DNA of 39,679 bases from Gemmatimonadota bacterium (GTDB lineage: Bacteria; Gemmatimonadota; Gemmatimonadetes; Longimicrobiales; Gaopeijiaceae): assembly GCA_002724575.1 (NCBI GenBank), contig PBPC01000074.1, positions 1 through 39,679 on the forward strand, written 5' to 3'. The notes under the pieces were generated by a model. That model saw nothing but the letters and a program-made list of their open reading frames with translations, ran no database searches and was not told the DNA's origin. Positions within the stretch are counted from its first letter, which is position 1; each line of letters opens with the position of its first letter. The translations under genes and the position numbers were made by a program. This document shows, one piece after another, positions 1-8,756 of the stretch.

Positions 1-198
1 ATGTGGATGAAGAATCCAGAAGTTGAAGGTCAATATGACCGCATCACTGTGCCTCTGCCTATGCGCTTTGCTTTAGTAGTGAGCGTAGGCCTTATTCTCT
101 ACGTCGGCATACTCCCGAGCGGAACTCTAGAGTTTGCGAGGGCGAGTATTGAGGGACTCGGAACTTTTGGAGGTGGCCTGCTAGGCCAAGGCCCCTAA
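1..198 (+). CDS. nuoN: NADH-quinone oxidoreductase subunit N, C-terminal fragment
   Basis: Only the last 65 or so residues are in the window; the 5' part lies upstream, so the Met at base 1 is probably internal. The visible part has a loop of the type WMKNPEVEGQYDR, then one hydrophobic transmembrane segment (about residues 21-40) and a short glycine-rich tail, which matches the C-terminal end of the NuoN/NuoM/NuoL proton-pumping antiporter-like subunits, best NuoN. The family sits in the membrane arm of respiratory complex I and takes part in proton translocation. nuoN is usually the last gene of the nuo operon, which agrees with the change of gene content after it. The stop codon overlaps the next start by one base (TAATG), suggesting translational coupling. 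NuoM cannot be strictly excluded from so little sequence. Confidence 0.72.
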   Translation: MWMKNPEVEGQYDRITVPLPMRFALVVSVGLILYVGILPSGTLEFARASIEGLGTFGGGLLGQGP

Positions 199-1586
199 TG
201 AAATCTCACATTTTCCGACAATACGACATCCGGGGTATCGTCGGAGAAGATTTGGATCCTGAGGTTACCGAAGCGGTCGGTCGAGCTTTCGCGATACGTG
301 TGCGGAAAAACGATCGGCCATCCTCGCGTACAGAAACGCCACCAATAATTGTTGTTGGATACGATAATCGGAGTACCTCACCGGCCTTAGCCAAAGGCTT
401 GATCGCAGGTATGCGTTCTGCGGGCGTTACTGTACTCGATGTCGGTACCGTTCCTACTCCAGTGCTGTACTGGTCCGAGGTGACACTAGGTGCAAGAGCA
501 GGTGTCCAGATTACGGGTTCACACAATCCGCCCGAATGGAATGGGATCAAGTTGACCTATCGTGGTAGCTCACTTTACGGAGATGCTATCCAAGATTTGC
601 TTCGTTCCATTCAGGAACCCTCGCACCCTGAATTCACGAGAAAGGGTTTTGAAAAGCGGGTTACGGTGCTTGATCGTTATATAGATGATATAGCTGGCCG
701 GTTCGATTTGGGGCGGCCGATGAGGGTAGTAGTTGATTGTGGAAATGGTACAGGGTCACTCGTGGCCGTTCGACTGCTTGAGGAGATTGGGGTTGAAGTG
801 ACACCGCTCTTTTGTGAATCGGATCCAACTTTCCCAAATCACCATCCTGATCCCACAGTCGACGAGAATCTCATCGACTTAATTCACACTGTCCAATCAG
901 GTGACTATGACCTTGGCATAGCTTTCGATGGTGACGCGGACCGGATTGGCGCCGTCGATGACCGAGGTAGGATCATCAGAGGTGATATTCTCCTCCTTTT
1001 GTTCGGTCTTGATCTACTAAAGAAGAGGGGACCGGGTCAAAAGCTCATCTTTGATGTTAAGTGCAGCCAGGTGCTCCCGGAGCTATTTGAAGAGGCTGGT
1101 GGAGAGCCCATCATGTGGCAAACAGGGCACTCGTTAATCAAAAAGAAGATGAGAGAAACTGGAGCTCTCTTAGCAGGGGAGCTATCTGGTCATATCATGA
1201 TATCGGATGACTATCTCGGATTTGATGACGCACTATATAACGCATGTCGACTGATAGAGATCGTCAGTCATTCTGAGCGCACGCTATCAGATATGATCTC
1301 AGATTTCCCGGAATACAGCTCGACACCAGAGATCCGCATAGATGTTACTGAAGATCAGAAATGGGCAGTTGTATCTGAAGCCGAAGTCTACTTCAAGGAC
1401 AAATATGATGTGATCGGTGTAGATGGGGTTCGCATTTTATTTGGAGATGGCTGGGCGTTGTTGCGGGCATCCAATACGCAACCAGCGATTGTGGCTCGCT
1501 TTGAAGCTCGATCCGAAGGTCGTCTCTTAGAAATCCGAACTGAAATTGCCGAGTGGCTAACGCAGGCTGGTGTGCCTTTCATTTGA
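198..1586 (+). CDS. manB: Phosphomannomutase/phosphoglucomutase (alpha-D-phosphohexomutase family)
   Basis: This 462-residue cytoplasmic enzyme has all four signature loops of the alpha-D-phosphohexomutases. The phosphoserine loop TGSHNPP has Ser108; the metal loop DGDADR is at 244-249; the sugar-specificity loop GELSGH is at 327-332; and the phosphate-binding loop RASNTQP is at 423-429. The family interconverts hexose 1- and 6-phosphates through a bisphosphate intermediate. GE[LM]SGH is typical of enzymes accepting mannose and glucose phosphates rather than glucosamine phosphate (GlmM), so a role in sugar-nucleotide supply for surface glycans is likely. Length is normal for the AlgC/ManB group. 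The start overlaps the upstream stop by one base. Which sugar is preferred cannot be read from sequence. Confidence 0.93.
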   Translation: MKSHIFRQYDIRGIVGEDLDPEVTEAVGRAFAIRVRKNDRPSSRTETPPIIVVGYDNRSTSPALAKGLIAGMRSAGVTVLDVGTVPTPVLYWSEVTLGARAGVQITGSHNPPEWNGIKLTYRGSSLYGDAIQDLLRSIQEPSHPEFTRKGFEKRVTVLDRYIDDIAGRFDLGRPMRVVVDCGNGTGSLVAVRLLEEIGVEVTPLFCESDPTFPNHHPDPTVDENLIDLIHTVQSGDYDLGIAFDGDADRIGAVDDRGRIIRGDILLLLFGLDLLKKRGPGQKLIFDVKCSQVLPELFEEAGGEPIMWQTGHSLIKKKMRETGALLAGELSGHIMISDDYLGFDDALYNACRLIEIVSHSERTLSDMISDFPEYSSTPEIRIDVTEDQKWAVVSEAEVYFKDKYDVIGVDGVRILFGDGWALLRASNTQPAIVARFEARSEGRLLEIRTEIAEWLTQAGVPFI

Positions 1587-1602
1587 AAAACCAACATTGA
1601 AA

Positions 1603-4386
1603 ATGTCGTCTAATCCAACTAGAAATCCGCTTTTTTCTGCACTTCGTGGCGGCTCATTTTTTATTGTGCTAGTCCTCTCAATGGGTGCTCTTGCGAGTCT
1701 TATTAGCTTCGGAGCAAACGCCTACATAGAAATTATGTGGCATACGGAAGTGGGTTACGGCAGTGTCTTTTGGAAAAGAGTTGTGTGGGAGTGGGGCGCT
1801 CGCATTGGCGTGGGGATCGGAGTTGGTTTGCTTGTATTCCTGAACCTGAGAATAGTGGCAGCGACGTTAACCGGGATTCAGATCAAGCGCCGTTTTGGGA
1901 ATCTAGAGATCTCAGAGCAGATCCCTCGCAGCTATGTTCTCATGGGTGTTCTAGGTATCTCAGCTCTTCTTGCGTTGTGGTTTGGTGCTGGGATTCCAGA
2001 TAGTCTTGGCCTCCAGGCCCTTCTCCTGAGTAATGCAAACCCGTGGGGTATCACAGACCCAATCCTTGCTCATGATGTCGGTTTTTACGTCTTCTGGCTC
2101 CCGGTTCTGCTCAGTTTTCTGATGTTTGCACTTATCCTCAATTTCCTTGTGATTTCAATTGTTATCGGGGGATACGCAGCAACTGGGGCGATTCGATGGG
2201 GTGGGGGGAATTTTTACGCGGATAATCGTGCTCGTGTGCACCTGGCCATCCTACTGGCGTTATTCCTGGTCCTTATGGGGGTGCGGTTTTGGTTCGAGCG
2301 TTATGCGCTTCTGTTGAATGGGACTTCTGAAGTCAGTGGGATTTTTGGTTATACCGATGCACAAGCTCGGATACCCACCCTTCAGACTCTCGCAGGTATC
2401 TGCGTCTTAGCAGCTGTAGGGGTATTGTGGAGTGCTAAGAAGAAACTGATTGGACTTCTGATTGGCTCGTTAGTTATGACCGGCCTGGCAGTAGGCTTGA
2501 TTGGCCAGGCGTACCCTGGGTTTATTCAGAGATTTCGGGTTGAACCAAACGAGCTTGAGAGCGAAACACCCTATATAGAATTCAATCTTGAATTCACGAG
2601 AAATGGATTCGGATTAGCTGCACTGGAACGGAAATCGTTTGAGTATGAAGTTGATGCAGCCATCGATTGGGCCAGTGCAGCGCAGCAATTTTCTGGGTTA
2701 CCGGTCTGGAGCTCGGATGCTCTCTTAACGACGTACAGGGAGCTTGAAGCGCGTTTCCCTTACTACGATTTCCGAACTGTTGCGGTTGATCGGTATGATG
2801 GGCCCGAGGGTCCTGTTCCTGTTGCGTTGGCGGTTCGGGAGATTGAACCGCTCGGGATCCAAGATCCAAATTGGCAAAACCGTGTTTTGCGTGAGAGATA
2901 TGTCGAAGGTATGGGAGCGGTAGCAAGCCTGGCATCTACGCGTACTCCTGAGGGTCGGCCTCCTATGCTGATCTCAGGGATTCCCCCTGAGGTCGCAGAT
3001 GGTTCTTCGCCCCTCGAGGGACTTGATCTTGAGTTCTCACAAGTATTCTTCGGTACGCGAACCCAGGATTATGCTGTTGTGAACCCAAGTGCTGAGCAGT
3101 TCCAAGCTCTTGATGGGACAGTCGGTGTACCAGGAGTGGATTTCCCGAAGGGGATTGAATTGGGTTCCCGCCTTACTACTGGGCTTCTGGCTTGGCGCTT
3201 CCGGGATTGGAATCTGTTGTTTTCATCAGAACTGAATAGTGAGAGCAACTTTATCTACCGTCGGCGAGTGGCGGACAGGATTCGGGCGATTGCTCCGTTC
3301 CTTCTCATTCCAGAACAACCCTATCCTATAGTTGCGAATGGAAGGGTCATGTGGATGACTGAGGGCTTTATTGGAAGCCGGACTTTTCCGCTCTCATCAA
3401 CGCAGTATTTCGGAGCATTTGGATCCGATCTTACGTACGTGCGAAATTCAGTAAAGGTGCTTGTGGATGGAGTGACAGGAGATGTGGCGTTTTATCGTGT
3501 ACCGATTGATGACCCGATCTTGGACGCCTATCAAGTAGCGTTTCCAGGGCTCTTCAGACCTATGACTGAGATGCCAGAAGAGGCACGAGAGCACCTTCGG
3601 TATTCTAGAGAGTTTCTTAACCTTCAAAGCCGTGTACTTCTCCAGTATCACCAGGAAACTGCACCCACATTCCACGGCCAACAGGATGTATGGGCTCCCC
3701 CCCAAGAACTAGCTGAGGGTATAAATCCGGTACCGTATCAGCCTGAATACGGAATCTATAAGCTTCCAGGAGAAGACGAGGCGCGTTTTCACTTGACGAC
3801 GGTCTTTGTGCCGGCCGGCCGACAAAATCTTACGGCAATCTTAGTAGCCGGCACGGATCAGAATGGGGTGCCAGACCTCGTACTTTTTGATGTTCCTGTT
3901 GCAGATCAGATATCGGGTCCTCGGCAAATTGAAGCTCTGGTTGAGCAAGATCCTGAGATATCGCAGCAGTTCTCCTTGTGGCGTACGGGTGGAAGTGATG
4001 TCTGGACCGGACATCTTCATATAGTCCCCGTAGGGAATCGAATATTGTATATGGAACCTGTATTTTTGGCGGCTGAAGCAGACGCGATACCGGAGTTACG
4101 GCGTTTTGTTGTAAGTGATGGTCGGCGAGTGGCCATGACTGAACAACTCTCTGGGGCGATCAGCCAACTGGCAGATTTTGTGATCCCAGAACAGCAGTTG
4201 TCCATTGAGGTAGAAGAAGCTGCGGGAAGGATTCCCGCAGCTATGGATCTCTCTTGGTCTACAGACGCACTCGATTTACTGGAAAGGGCTGAAGCCCGTG
4301 CTCAGGAAGGGGATTGGAGTGGCTTTGGAGAAGCTCTTGAAGAACTGCGTTTACTTCTGGAGCAGTTGAATAGAGACCGTCGCTGA
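1603..4386 (+). CDS. UPF0182 family large membrane protein
   Basis: This is a 927-residue integral membrane protein of the UPF0182 (COG1615) family, whose function is unknown. The first ~320 residues hold about seven hydrophobic segments. Next comes the family's conserved junction with VEPNELESETPYIEFN and a TR-x-G-FGL-like stretch, then a ~550-residue soluble, presumably extracytoplasmic domain. The C-terminus ends in a charged amphipathic helix (LLERAEARAQEGDWSGFGEA), also typical of the family. The frame is open from a GTG at 1570, but that start would overlap manB by 17 bases and add 11 atypical residues. I chose ATG 1603, 16 bases after the manB stop, although neither start has a strong ribosome site. 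Family members are common in Actinobacteria, Cyanobacteria and some Firmicutes. Its position between a phosphohexomutase and sucC gives no firm functional clue. Confidence 0.88.
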   Translation: MSSNPTRNPLFSALRGGSFFIVLVLSMGALASLISFGANAYIEIMWHTEVGYGSVFWKRVVWEWGARIGVGIGVGLLVFLNLRIVAATLTGIQIKRRFGNLEISEQIPRSYVLMGVLGISALLALWFGAGIPDSLGLQALLLSNANPWGITDPILAHDVGFYVFWLPVLLSFLMFALILNFLVISIVIGGYAATGAIRWGGGNFYADNRARVHLAILLALFLVLMGVRFWFERYALLLNGTSEVSGIFGYTDAQARIPTLQTLAGICVLAAVGVLWSAKKKLIGLLIGSLVMTGLAVGLIGQAYPGFIQRFRVEPNELESETPYIEFNLEFTRNGFGLAALERKSFEYEVDAAIDWASAAQQFSGLPVWSSDALLTTYRELEARFPYYDFRTVAVDRYDGPEGPVPVALAVREIEPLGIQDPNWQNRVLRERYVEGMGAVASLASTRTPEGRPPMLISGIPPEVADGSSPLEGLDLEFSQVFFGTRTQDYAVVNPSAEQFQALDGTVGVPGVDFPKGIELGSRLTTGLLAWRFRDWNLLFSSELNSESNFIYRRRVADRIRAIAPFLLIPEQPYPIVANGRVMWMTEGFIGSRTFPLSSTQYFGAFGSDLTYVRNSVKVLVDGVTGDVAFYRVPIDDPILDAYQVAFPGLFRPMTEMPEEAREHLRYSREFLNLQSRVLLQYHQETAPTFHGQQDVWAPPQELAEGINPVPYQPEYGIYKLPGEDEARFHLTTVFVPAGRQNLTAILVAGTDQNGVPDLVLFDVPVADQISGPRQIEALVEQDPEISQQFSLWRTGGSDVWTGHLHIVPVGNRILYMEPVFLAAEADAIPELRRFVVSDGRRVAMTEQLSGAISQLADFVIPEQQLSIEVEEAAGRIPAAMDLSWSTDALDLLERAEARAQEGDWSGFGEALEELRLLLEQLNRDRR

Positions 4387-4474
4387 ATTTATCCCTAGGA
4401 GAAGGGCTCCAGCGTTGATTGGCTTATTAACCTTCGGTAGCTTCGGCGCCGTTTGAACAGCAAGCACATAACTT

Positions 4475-5611
4475 ATGGATATACATGAATATCAGGCGAA
4501 GGAATGCTTTCGCTCCGTAGGTATCCCTGTTCCACCGGGTCGTGTCGTAGGAACACCAGAGGAAGCTGAAGTAGCAGCGGAGAAATATGGTGGCACAGTA
4601 GTTATCAAGGCTCAGGTGCATTCGGGTGGTAGGGGGAAAGCTGGGGGCGTGAAGTTGGCAAAACACCCTGTAGAGGCGAGGGATTACGCGTCCCAAATTC
4701 TTGGTATGGATATCAATGGTCTTTCGGTTGATAAGATTTTAATCACCCCGGCTGAGGATATTGATACAGAGGCTTACGTTGGTGTTCTTCTAGATAGGAA
4801 GGCACAGGCGGCTACGTTCATGGTCTCCCCAGAGGGGGGCATCGACATCGAGGAAGTAGCCCGCACCAGTCCGAGCGCGATCCGAAAGCTTAGCGTTGAT
4901 CCACGTTACGGGATGCTTCCACACCAGGCCTATTGGCTGGCTAGCTTCTTATATGATGATCCAAACCTTGTAAATCAGGCTAGGAAGATCATCGCACAAC
5001 TTTACGATGCCTTTGTAGGCTCAGGTGCATCAATGGCTGAGATCAATCCCTTGATAACTACCCCTGCAGGGGTAGTGAAAGCAATCGACGCGAAAATGAG
5101 CATCGATGATAGTGAGTTATTCAGGCGACCTGAGATAGCGGAGATGAGGGATACCTCTTCGGAACCACCTTCAGAGACGAAGGCACGTGAAGCAGGACTT
5201 TCTTACGTAAAGCTCGAGGGGGATGTCGGTTGCTGTGTGAACGGTGCTGGGCTTGCCATGGCGACGATGGATCTCGTGAAGTACTACGGTGGTGAACCCG
5301 CAAACTTTCTTGATATTGGTGGTTCTTCCAACCCGGATAAGGTTGTAGCCGCTCTGGAAATCATCACATCTGATCCCAAAGTGAAAGTAATTCTCTTTAA
5401 TATCTTTGGCGGGATCACACGGTGTGATGACGTTGCTAACGGTATCATTGAAGCAACTGAGAACATTGATATTGAGTTGCCGATTGTTATTCGGCTCACG
5501 GGTACAAATGAGGACCTTGCTCTCAAGATCCTTGAAGATGCTGGTCTCTCTGCCTACACGTCGATGGATGAGGTGGTAGAGAAAGCGGTAGAGCTAGCAG
5601 GAGCTGCATAG
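4475..5611 (+). CDS. sucC: Succinyl-CoA synthetase (ADP-forming) beta subunit
   Basis: This 378-residue protein is slightly shorter than the usual 385-390. With SucD it converts succinyl-CoA, phosphate and ADP (or GDP) to succinate, CoA and NTP in the TCA cycle. The start [10 protein letters not shown] is diagnostic, followed by the ATP-grasp nucleotide-binding region with [20 protein letters not shown]. The C-terminal CoA-ligase-type domain carries [24 protein letters not shown] and [12 protein letters not shown], all family hallmarks. GGSSNPDK replaces the more common GGGA-type loop. An 88-base gap separates it from the UPF0182 gene; I found no convincing terminator there. Its stop TAG shares one base with the GTG start of sucD, the usual coupled arrangement for these two subunits. 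Confidence 0.97.
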   Translation: MDIHEYQAKECFRSVGIPVPPGRVVGTPEEAEVAAEKYGGTVVIKAQVHSGGRGKAGGVKLAKHPVEARDYASQILGMDINGLSVDKILITPAEDIDTEAYVGVLLDRKAQAATFMVSPEGGIDIEEVARTSPSAIRKLSVDPRYGMLPHQAYWLASFLYDDPNLVNQARKIIAQLYDAFVGSGASMAEINPLITTPAGVVKAIDAKMSIDDSELFRRPEIAEMRDTSSEPPSETKAREAGLSYVKLEGDVGCCVNGAGLAMATMDLVKYYGGEPANFLDIGGSSNPDKVVAALEIITSDPKVKVILFNIFGGITRCDDVANGIIEATENIDIELPIVIRLTGTNEDLALKILEDAGLSAYTSMDEVVEKAVELAGAA

Positions 5612-6495
5612 TGGCGATCCTTATTGACTCTGATACTAGGGTTGTGGTCCAAGGAATAACTGGGCGAGACGGATCATTCCACACCCGAGAAATGATGGCA
5701 TACGGAACCAGGGTTGTAGCGGGTGTGACCCCTGGTAAAGGCTCACAAATGTTTGAGGGACCGAACGGTAGCAGTGTACCCATCTTCAATGGAATGGATG
5801 AGGCCGTTAGAGAGACGGGTGCGGATACTTCAGTCATTTACGTACCGCCAAGATTTGCTGCAGGGGCAATATTGGAGGCAGCAGAAGCGGGGGTCGACCT
5901 GATCGTTGCGATTACTGAAGGAATACCCGTTCTGGATATGGCACGAGCTCATGCTTTTGCGAGAGATCGAGGTGTGCGTGTTCTGGGACCTAATTGTCCC
6001 GGACTTATTTCACCTGGAAAGTCAAAGGTCGGGATACTGCCGGGTCAGATCGTAGCTGAAGGACCCATCGGTGTGGTCTCACGATCAGGCACGCTTACGT
6101 ACGAGGCTGTATTCCAGTTAACAACTGCGGGATTAGGTCAGACAACGTGTGTTGGAATTGGTGGAGATCCCCTCATCGGTACGAATTTCATCAGTTGTCT
6201 AGAGGCTTTTGAGGAAGATTCCGAAACAACTGCTGTGGTCATGATCGGTGAGATTGGGGGGACTGATGAGCAAGAAGCAGCTGCCTATGTTAAAGAGAAC
6301 ATGTCCAAGCCCGTCGTCGGTTTCATAGCGGGACAGACAGCTCCGCCAGGTCGTAGGATGGGGCATGCGGGAGCAATTATCAGTGGATCTTCAGGGACTG
6401 CCGAGGAAAAAATCAGAGTGTTCAATGAAAATGGAATATCTGTTGCGATCCGGCCGGCCGATATCGTTGGTCTGCTAAAAAGCAGACTCGCCTAG
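5611..6495 (+). CDS. sucD: Succinyl-CoA synthetase (ADP-forming) alpha subunit
   Basis: This 294-residue partner of SucC starts at a GTG that shares its G with the sucC stop codon. The N-terminal CoA-binding Rossmann domain has [13 protein letters not shown] and later [12 protein letters not shown]. The C-terminal domain holds the phosphohistidine motif [11 protein letters not shown] with the catalytic His at residue 252, plus [11 protein letters not shown] and the family's GEIGG stretch. Together these support a complete catalytic alpha subunit. Length is normal (about 290). Coupled translation with sucC would keep the alpha and beta subunits stoichiometric. It is followed after 29 bases by ndk, which is metabolically sensible because succinyl-CoA synthetase makes the NTP that Ndk redistributes. 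Confidence 0.97.
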   Translation: MAILIDSDTRVVVQGITGRDGSFHTREMMAYGTRVVAGVTPGKGSQMFEGPNGSSVPIFNGMDEAVRETGADTSVIYVPPRFAAGAILEAAEAGVDLIVAITEGIPVLDMARAHAFARDRGVRVLGPNCPGLISPGKSKVGILPGQIVAEGPIGVVSRSGTLTYEAVFQLTTAGLGQTTCVGIGGDPLIGTNFISCLEAFEEDSETTAVVMIGEIGGTDEQEAAAYVKENMSKPVVGFIAGQTAPPGRRMGHAGAIISGSSGTAEEKIRVFNENGISVAIRPADIVGLLKSRLA

Positions 6496-6524
6496 TTCAG
6501 TTCTACTAACTAAGAGAATTATTC

Positions 6525-6935
6525 ATGAATCATACGCTGGCAATTATCAAACCACATGCGGTTGGCTCGGGTAATGCTGGGAAGATTATCGCTCACCTAG
6601 AGAATAGTGGATTTAGTATCAAGGCAATCAAGCTTCTGGTACTCAATCGTGAACAAGCCGGAGCTTTCTACTCGGTTCATGAAGGAAAGCCGTTCTATGA
6701 AGAGTTAGTCGATCTCATGACATCGGGTCCGGTAATTCCTATGGTACTTGAAGCCGACGAGGCTGTAGAGAAATTGAGGGAAGTGATTGGTGCGACAGAT
6801 CCTGCGGAAGCTGCTGAAGGGACTGTGAGGAATCTTTACGCTGAATCTAAGGGCAGAAATGCGATTCATGCGTCTGATTCGGACGAAAATGCGCAGATTG
6901 AAATTGGCTTCTTTTTCCCTCAAGGTGAGCGCTAA
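6525..6935 (+). CDS. ndk: Nucleoside diphosphate kinase
   Basis: This 136-residue cytoplasmic enzyme transfers the gamma-phosphate of ATP to nucleoside diphosphates through a phosphohistidine. The active-site motif NAIHASD carries the catalytic His115. Other family marks are TLAIIKP near the N-terminus, FY..H..KPF, the MTSGP loop, GATDPAEAAEGTVR and the C-terminal IEIGFFF. An oddity is IIKPHAV where most Ndk proteins have IKPDAV: an Asp to His change next to the conserved Lys. Ordinary length and otherwise intact motifs make it very likely functional. It sits 29 bases after sucD. Only a weak purine-rich ribosome site (TAAGAGAA) precedes the ATG. Confidence 0.95.
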   Translation: MNHTLAIIKPHAVGSGNAGKIIAHLENSGFSIKAIKLLVLNREQAGAFYSVHEGKPFYEELVDLMTSGPVIPMVLEADEAVEKLREVIGATDPAEAAEGTVRNLYAESKGRNAIHASDSDENAQIEIGFFFPQGER

Positions 6936-7005
6936 AGCATTGGCTAAGCACCAGCAATAAGATGTCTCGTGAGCCTAGACAATTATTGCTCTGAAACTAG
7001 CTTTT

Positions 7006-7521
7006 ATGACCATGCTAAGCCTCGATCTTACTCGCTTGGACCGAGAAGGATCTATTGAATTAAAGGCTAGCTTGCCAGCTGCTTCTGCACTTTGGGAGGG
7101 GAGCGGTATTGAATGGGACGGTTCGGTTGAAGTAAAACTAAAGGCTTCTCTGGCCGGTTCAGGAGAGATTGTAGTCAGGGGTTCGCTTGATGGAAGGCTC
7201 AAACAGCAATGCAGGCGTTGTCTTGAGCCGGTCGAGGGTCAGATGGGCCATGAGTTGACACTGGTGTTTGTTGCCGCTGATGAAATGGGTGCAGAAGATG
7301 ACGATGGGGTTCACGTTTATGGACAAGGTACTGAGATTGATTTGAGCAATGCAGTTCTTGAAGAGGTTGTTTTTGCGGTAGATCCATATGTGATTTGTAA
7401 GTCCGACTGTAAGGGGCTTTGCTCTCGTTGTGGGACTAACCGAAATAAGCAGACGTGCAATTGTACTGAGGATCACACTGATTCCAGGTGGGAAGCACTA
7501 AGGGTTCTCAAGGAAAAGTGA
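7006..7521 (+). CDS. yceD: DUF177/YceD-family protein with cysteine clusters
   Basis: This 171-residue protein belongs to the YceD/DUF177 family, which is almost always encoded directly before rpmF (ribosomal protein L32), as here (9-base gap). The E. coli member is needed for normal 23S rRNA accumulation, but the molecular activity is not settled. The sequence shows a CRRC pair (Cys69, Cys72) after a beta-rich N-terminal part, then a C-terminal cluster CKSDCKGLCSRCG (Cys131, 135, 139, 142) and CNC, a metal-binding-like pattern common in the non-proteobacterial branch. An acidic segment around DEMGAEDDDG separates the two. A 70-base gap to ndk shows no clear promoter. Function beyond a link to the large ribosomal subunit is inference. 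Confidence 0.88.
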   Translation: MTMLSLDLTRLDREGSIELKASLPAASALWEGSGIEWDGSVEVKLKASLAGSGEIVVRGSLDGRLKQQCRRCLEPVEGQMGHELTLVFVAADEMGAEDDDGVHVYGQGTEIDLSNAVLEEVVFAVDPYVICKSDCKGLCSRCGTNRNKQTCNCTEDHTDSRWEALRVLKEK

Positions 7522-7530
7522 GTAGGTCAT

Positions 7531-7713
7531 ATGGCTGTTCCTAAGAAACGGACATCGAAACAGCGTAAACGGAAGCGCCGAACGCACTTCAAGGCAGAGC
7601 GTGTGAGCGTGAATACCTGCCCGAAATGTGGAGATTCAAAGGTGCCCCATAGGGTTTGCCCCAATTGTGGGGAGTATAGAGGTGAACCAGTTCTTGAAGT
7701 CGGCCTAGATTAG
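7531..7713 (+). CDS. rpmF: 50S ribosomal protein L32
   Basis: This 60-residue protein starts with the canonical [16 protein letters not shown] basic tail, which contacts 23S rRNA, followed by a zinc-ribbon of two CxxC pairs (CPKCGD and CPNCGE). It is the zinc-binding (C+) form of L32. A GTAGGT-like ribosome site sits just before the ATG. The order yceD-rpmF-plsX-fab is a classic conserved linkage of ribosome and lipid synthesis in bacteria, so identification is nearly certain despite the short length. Confidence 0.97.
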   Translation: MAVPKKRTSKQRKRKRRTHFKAERVSVNTCPKCGDSKVPHRVCPNCGEYRGEPVLEVGLD

Positions 7714-7751
7714 CTTTAATAGTGCCGGCTTTACTGAGTTAGGTAATCCCC

Positions 7752-8756
7752 ATGCGCATCGTTCTTGATGCGATGGGCACGGATGATGCCCCCCGCATTG
7801 AGATAGCGGGGGCTGTCGAAGCTCTGAGAGAGCACGAGTCCGATCTCGAACTGATACTTGTCGGCGATCGGGACGTGATTGAAGCAGAGTTAGCAAGACA
7901 CGAATCTGTGCCCAATCGCATCTTAGTCTATCACGCCCCTGACAGAGTTCAGCCGGGTGATTCACCTGCGTCAGTAATCCGTAGGAAGCCCAATTCTTCG
8001 ATTGTAGTGGGTCTTGAGCTTCAGAGGAAACGAGAGGCTGATGCGTTTGTTAGTGCTGGTTCTACCGGTGCTGTAATGGCCACATCACTCTTCAAACTCA
8101 AACCCTTACCAGGGGTAGATCGTCCAGCGATAGGCACCCTGTTACCGACAGCAGAACAACAGTGTCTGCTTGTTGATGCGGGAGCTAATGTCGATTGTAA
8201 GCCCCAGCATCTGGTCCAGTTCGCGCACCTTGGAAACATATATGCTCGGGAGATAATGGGGCGTGCTAAGCCTCGTATCGCTCTCCTAAATATTGGGAAG
8301 GAACCAGGCAAGGGTGACGAACTGAGTGCGTCAGCCCATGGGGTGCTGAGCAGTGAAGATGGTCTAGATTTTATCGGGAATCTTGAAGGTCGGGATATAA
8401 TTGAGGGTGTCTGTGATGTTGTCGTGTGTGATGGGTTTGTTGGCAACGTGTTATTGAAGTTCTACGAGTCAGTCGCTCAGTTCATTATTGGTTTAATAAA
8501 AACGGAGCTGGATTCTTTGACTGAGAATTCTCTGGACTTCGATCGCATATTCAGGATTCTGGATTATTCAGAGACTGGGGGTGCGCCACTTCTAGGTGTT
8601 GGAGGTGTTTCAGTTATTTGCCATGGTGGTTCATCATCAAAGGCCATAAGGAATGCGATCAGTGTAGCTGCTCAAGCAGTGCGTTCTGATATGGTGGCCC
8701 AAACTGCTAGCCGTTTGTCCGCATCAATAAATGATGCATCAGAAGAGGTTTCATGA
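7752..8756 (+). CDS. plsX: Phosphate acyltransferase PlsX
   Basis: This 334-residue peripheral membrane enzyme makes acyl-phosphate from acyl-ACP, the first committed step of phospholipid synthesis through PlsX/PlsY. The N-terminus MRIVLDAMGTDDAP matches the family start, although the usual GGDxAP is GTDDAP here. Further marks are SAGSTGAVMA, the LLVDAGANVDCKP stretch, GNLEGRDI, VCDGFVGNVLLKF and GGAPLLGVGGVSVICHG. Length is normal. It lies 38 bases after rpmF and overlaps fabH by ATGA, so the two are probably translationally coupled. This keeps acyl-phosphate synthesis tied to fatty acid initiation. Confidence 0.96.
   Translation: MRIVLDAMGTDDAPRIEIAGAVEALREHESDLELILVGDRDVIEAELARHESVPNRILVYHAPDRVQPGDSPASVIRRKPNSSIVVGLELQRKREADAFVSAGSTGAVMATSLFKLKPLPGVDRPAIGTLLPTAEQQCLLVDAGANVDCKPQHLVQFAHLGNIYAREIMGRAKPRIALLNIGKEPGKGDELSASAHGVLSSEDGLDFIGNLEGRDIIEGVCDVVVCDGFVGNVLLKFYESVAQFIIGLIKTELDSLTENSLDFDRIFRILDYSETGGAPLLGVGGVSVICHGGSSSKAIRNAISVAAQAVRSDMVAQTASRLSASINDASEEVS

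Noticed and set aside
1570-1602. GTG start of the UPF0182 gene overlapping manB
   Set aside because: It would add 11 atypical residues and overlap the manB end by 17 bases. ATG 1603 lies cleanly after the stop, though neither has a strong ribosome site.
4399-4411. GGAG/CTCC mini-hairpin before sucC
   Set aside because: A four-base stem without a T-tract does not support a terminator between UPF0182 and sucC.
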